Source: Janthinobacterium sp. 64
Lineage (GTDB): Bacteria; Pseudomonadota; Gammaproteobacteria; Burkholderiales; Burkholderiaceae_D
Direction: 5' to 3'
DNA length: 64,000 nt
Assembly (NCBI RefSeq): GCF_002813325.1
Contig: NZ_PHUG01000002.1
Span: 1 to 64,000, forward strand
Under the pieces are notes generated by a model. The model ran no database searches, was not told the origin of the DNA, and was given only the letters and a program-made list of their open reading frames with translations. Each line of letters starts with the position of its first letter. Position 1 is the first letter of the stretch. Shown in pieces: positions 61,518 through 64,000 of this stretch. The translations under genes and the position numbers were made by a program.

Positions 61518-63073
61518 GGCGCGTCAGCCTTGAGCTTTTCCAGCTCGCGACGCCGCTTCTCGAGTTCGATCTTCTTCTTGATCAAAGTGGTTTCCAGCTC
61601 GGCTGTATCGATTTGCTGCTGCAGCGGGTCTTTGCCGCCGGCCTTGGCCAGGTCGAGCGCGCGCTTCTTGTCGAGAACTTGAATCTGGGCATCGTACATG
61701 GCGATTTCCTCTGTCCGGTCCTTCTTGACCTTGTCGTCGGCCGCCTTTTCCTTGTCCAGCCTTGCCTTCTCGCGCAGGCCGACAATGTCCAGGTAGGTTT
61801 TTGACAGATTCTGGGTCGCGTTCATGCCCCGCTCGGCCGCCGCGGCCTGGGCGGCTAACTCCAGCGTGGCCAGCGCACCGTCGTCGGCGAAGGTCACTTT
61901 TAGGCTGTTCTTGTCAAACGGGCCGTTCGTCAGCGACAGGGCGGCTATAGTGCCAAACTGGGGAACGGAGATCCAGCGCTCGCCCGTGAAGTCATTGGGC
62001 ATGCCATCGCCCTTGGATATGCCTAGCTGTGCCAGCACGGGCAAGCGGTATAGGATGCCGCCTGCCGGCGGCACCTTGTCCTGCGTCTTGGTGCGCATGC
62101 TGCCTGCCGCCGGATTGATGCAGACCTCGGCCGTGAAGGGCTGGTCGTTCTCGCCCATCAGCTTTTGCAGATTGGCCATTTCGTCGCGCTCGGCCTGAAC
62201 GGCGGCACTGTCGGCAAACTGGTTGAAATAGCTCGCATAACCTAGCCTCGGGCTGGCGCACCTGGCCTCGAACGTGGGAACAAAGTTCACCTGTACCTGC
62301 GCCGTCAGAATCTTGAGCGTCTTGGCGATTTTTTCCTGTAGCGCTGGCGTGGCTAGTTCCTTGTCTTTCGCCGCCTCGGTCAGTTTGGCCAGCGCTGCCG
62401 TCTTGGTGTCGAAGTCGGTCTTCAATACGGCGGTGGCCGGCGCTGCCGCTAGCTTGGCCTTGGCCGCTTCCAGGTCTGTCTTGGCCTCGTCGAGGCTTTG
62501 GAACAAGGCCTGCAATTCCTTGTCGTTGCGCTTGGCTGCCGGCAGGCCTGCGCGCGCCTCAGCGAGGCTGGTGAAGGTGCGAATAATGACCGCAGGACAG
62601 TCCTCGTCCTTGTCCTTGCTTTCCGAGGACACACCTACGCCCGGCACGCCGATCGACGCCTTCGCCAGGTTCAGCGCGATACCGCCAATCGCGCCCATGA
62701 CTTCGGCGCTGCGGTCGTCCGCCGTCGTATTGATTGACTTAAACATGCCCGATGGGTGCATCTCGATATTGGCCGACGTGATTTTCAGCTTTGAATTGAG
62801 CTTGGTGTAGTCGAAGACATGCTGCTGTTCCCCGTCCGGCACGAACTTGTACTTGACCGCAGCTTCGGCGATGTCGTACGCGAACACGATTTTCTTTTTT
62901 ATCAGCTTGCAGGAGGAGGGCACAAACGAGAGTGAGGCCTCTACCGCGGTGGCCGGCAAAGAATAGAGCACTCCGCTCGCAATCTTGTCATCGCCACTAT
63001 CGACCTTGCTGGACTGGATGGTAGTGGTGCAGGAGGCGAGAGGAAAGGCAAGCAGGACAAGCAGCGCGCGCAT
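61514..63073 (-). CDS. Lipoprotein with coiled-coil, partner of the protease
   Basis: A 519-aa protein, GGAG upstream of the ATG. The signal sequence ends in a lipobox (FPLASC, Cys15), so it should be anchored to a membrane. Coiled-coil helices occur at ~170-250 (QALFQSLDEAKTDLEAAKAK) and at the C-terminus (~430-515, very Lys/Glu-rich). Between them is a beta-rich region with repeated ILYRLPVLA / VLYSLPATA motifs, suggesting an internally duplicated domain. No enzyme motif. Overlap with the protease gene implies a joint function at the cell envelope. Confidence 0.7.
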   Translation of the reverse strand: MRALLVLLAFPLASCTTTIQSSKVDSGDDKIASGVLYSLPATAVEASLSFVPSSCKLIKKKIVFAYDIAEAAVKYKFVPDGEQQHVFDYTKLNSKLKITSANIEMHPSGMFKSINTTADDRSAEVMGAIGGIALNLAKASIGVPGVGVSSESKDKDEDCPAVIIRTFTSLAEARAGLPAAKRNDKELQALFQSLDEAKTDLEAAKAKLAAAPATAVLKTDFDTKTAALAKLTEAAKDKELATPALQEKIAKTLKILTAQVQVNFVPTFEARCASPRLGYASYFNQFADSAAVQAERDEMANLQKLMGENDQPFTAEVCINPAAGSMRTKTQDKVPPAGGILYRLPVLAQLGISKGDGMPNDFTGERWISVPQFGTIAALSLTNGPFDKNSLKVTFADDGALATLELAAQAAAAERGMNATQNLSKTYLDIVGLREKARLDKEKAADDKVKKDRTEEIAMYDAQIQVLDKKRALDLAKAGGKDPLQQQIDTAELETTLIKKKIELEKRRRELEKLKADAP

Positions 63074-63341
63074 GGGAGCTCCGTCAAATAGGTTGGTTTA
63101 CCAAGTTGCCAACTTGACAGTCTATCGCTTGAAATTCCTTAGATACTCACCCATTATCACTGTTGTAAAAAAGCTCAGTTTGACCCGACTATTTGGCGGA
63201 CAGCTCCCATCCATTCAGAGAAGCAAGAGTGCATCCGGGTCTGGTATGGAAACGCGTAGCTGATTTGCTGCTTCTACCAATTCTTCCTCTAAGGAGATAA
63301 TGCGCAGTTTGAGTGCGCCGTCATGACAAACTGACCGGTCA

Positions 63342-63818
63342 TTACGCTTCGCTTCCAAGCGGATTGACTGTTGGAGCGACGACTGTGAAGCCGTGATGTT
63401 CGAGAACAGCCCGGCACACGGCGAGGAAGGCTGGTACATCCAAGTCGTGTTTGGCATCGTTGACGCGCCAGCCACAGATTTTGAAGTCAGCCGGGCCGAG
63501 GCCGTCGCCGACGTGGTCGACCGTTGGCAGCAGGGCGAAGTCGTGTTTGTAGGTCCGGCCGCCCTCTGCAGAGTCGGCGTTATCGTAGGTGCTTAATAAC
63601 GTCCAGTCGAGCGGCTCGCCGCTATAGGCGTCACACCCAATGCTTGCCCCCACTGCCGCGTGAATAGCGATCCGGTAAGCTTCGCCGATCGCGGTGGCAT
63701 TGCCACGCTTGCGGTCGCGCTTTACATGGGCCTGCGCCTTGTGTACCAGCCAGCGCTGGTAGGCCGTTGGTTCGACGACGCCGACAAGGAAGGTGGGAAG
63801 CGCGTATTTTCTTGGCAC
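63342..63818 (-). CDS. HNH-like nuclease domain protein
   Basis: A 158-aa protein starting at GTG 63818 with GGAG five nt upstream. The centre has CDAYSGEPLDWTLLSTYDN, PTVDHVGDGLGPADFKICGW and NDAKHDLDVPAFLAVCRAVL, matching the H(V/I)..N..K pattern of HNH-type enzymes (DH as first His pair, N and K downstream). Small enough to be a stand-alone nicking enzyme or a regulatory protein with this fold. The upstream end of its transcript is close to the window edge. Confidence 0.55.
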   Translation of the reverse strand: MPRKYALPTFLVGVVEPTAYQRWLVHKAQAHVKRDRKRGNATAIGEAYRIAIHAAVGASIGCDAYSGEPLDWTLLSTYDNADSAEGGRTYKHDFALLPTVDHVGDGLGPADFKICGWRVNDAKHDLDVPAFLAVCRAVLEHHGFTVVAPTVNPLGSEA

Positions 63819-64000
63819 GGTATCTCCATCATGTTTCTTGAGGACATGATACCCGACTGCCCCGCATAAATATAATGCTGGTTCGGCAACACGGTCCTAA
63901 GGACTGCGCGACCTTGGCCCAGTCCGACTATGCACCAGACCGGATCTGCCATGCATCAAAAAAAGATCCATTTTCGGAATCAAGACTTACCTAAGGGCTC
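63819..64000. other. Window edge, no gene seen
   Basis: Upstream region of the HNH-like gene. A 76-aa minus-strand frame overlaps it in another frame but has no support. Confidence 0.3.

Noticed and set aside
1..64000. CRISPR arrays, tRNA and rRNA genes
   Set aside because: No regularly spaced short direct repeats and no tRNA or rRNA-like sequence were seen by eye. The TACACAG triplet repeat at 57886 is only three 7-bp units.

Overview
This 64 kb window looks like the accessory genome of a betaproteobacterium, probably Oxalobacteraceae (Massilia/Janthinobacterium/Duganella type). That guess rests on moderately high, uneven GC, on the style of the small Asn/His-rich protein at 45.5 kb, and on the IS families present. 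It is inference only: I see no rRNA, tRNA or housekeeping gene.

Layout. (1) 0-5 kb: an IetAS-type AAA ATPase/subtilase pair with a third small gene, then a one-gene cassette bounded by 36-bp inverted repeats. (2) 5.4-23 kb: backbone of a plasmid or integrative element. It has a fertility-inhibition-like protein, an RDF-like protein, small membrane proteins, a RadC-type JAB protein, an FGE-fold protein, a tyrosine recombinase overlapping an Mrr-type nuclease, a ParM/StbA-like actin with a small coupled partner, an H-NS-like protein and a second, large tyrosine recombinase with a dif-like 11-6-11 palindrome upstream. (3) 23.6-27.4 kb: a hipBA module, a HEPN/DUF4145 gene and an IS30-family element that cut into its 3' end.

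(4) 27.5-44.3 kb: a dense putative conflict island. It holds a GIY-YIG protein, a metallo-beta-lactamase (MBL)-fold protein, a NUDIX protein, an operon of MBL-fold protein + E2/E1/JAB triple fusion + patatin phospholipase, and on the opposite strand a 2060-aa P-loop ATPase coupled to a 365-aa protein. The MBL/E2-E1-JAB/patatin operon resembles type II CBASS with the nucleotide cyclase replaced by an MBL-fold protein, and is my best candidate for an unusual system. (5) 44.3-59.9 kb: gene cassettes separated by a degenerate dispersed repeat of about 270-370 bp with three conserved hairpins. Cargo: a TPR-like protein, a DUF6988-like protein, an AbiE-type toxin-antitoxin pair with a near-perfect operator, a small membrane protein, a DUF2185 protein, a DUF5071 fragment, a HEAT-repeat protein coupled to a PD-(D/E)XK nuclease, and a third MBL protein. 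Fragments of IS5, IS66, IS110 and IS481-like transposases lie between them. (6) 60-64 kb: a lipoprotein/secreted trypsin-like protease operon and an HNH-like protein.

The theme is mobile-element maintenance plus stacked defence or toxin-antitoxin modules, many with the 1-8 bp overlaps of translationally coupled genes. Functions are read from motifs by eye; no database search was run.
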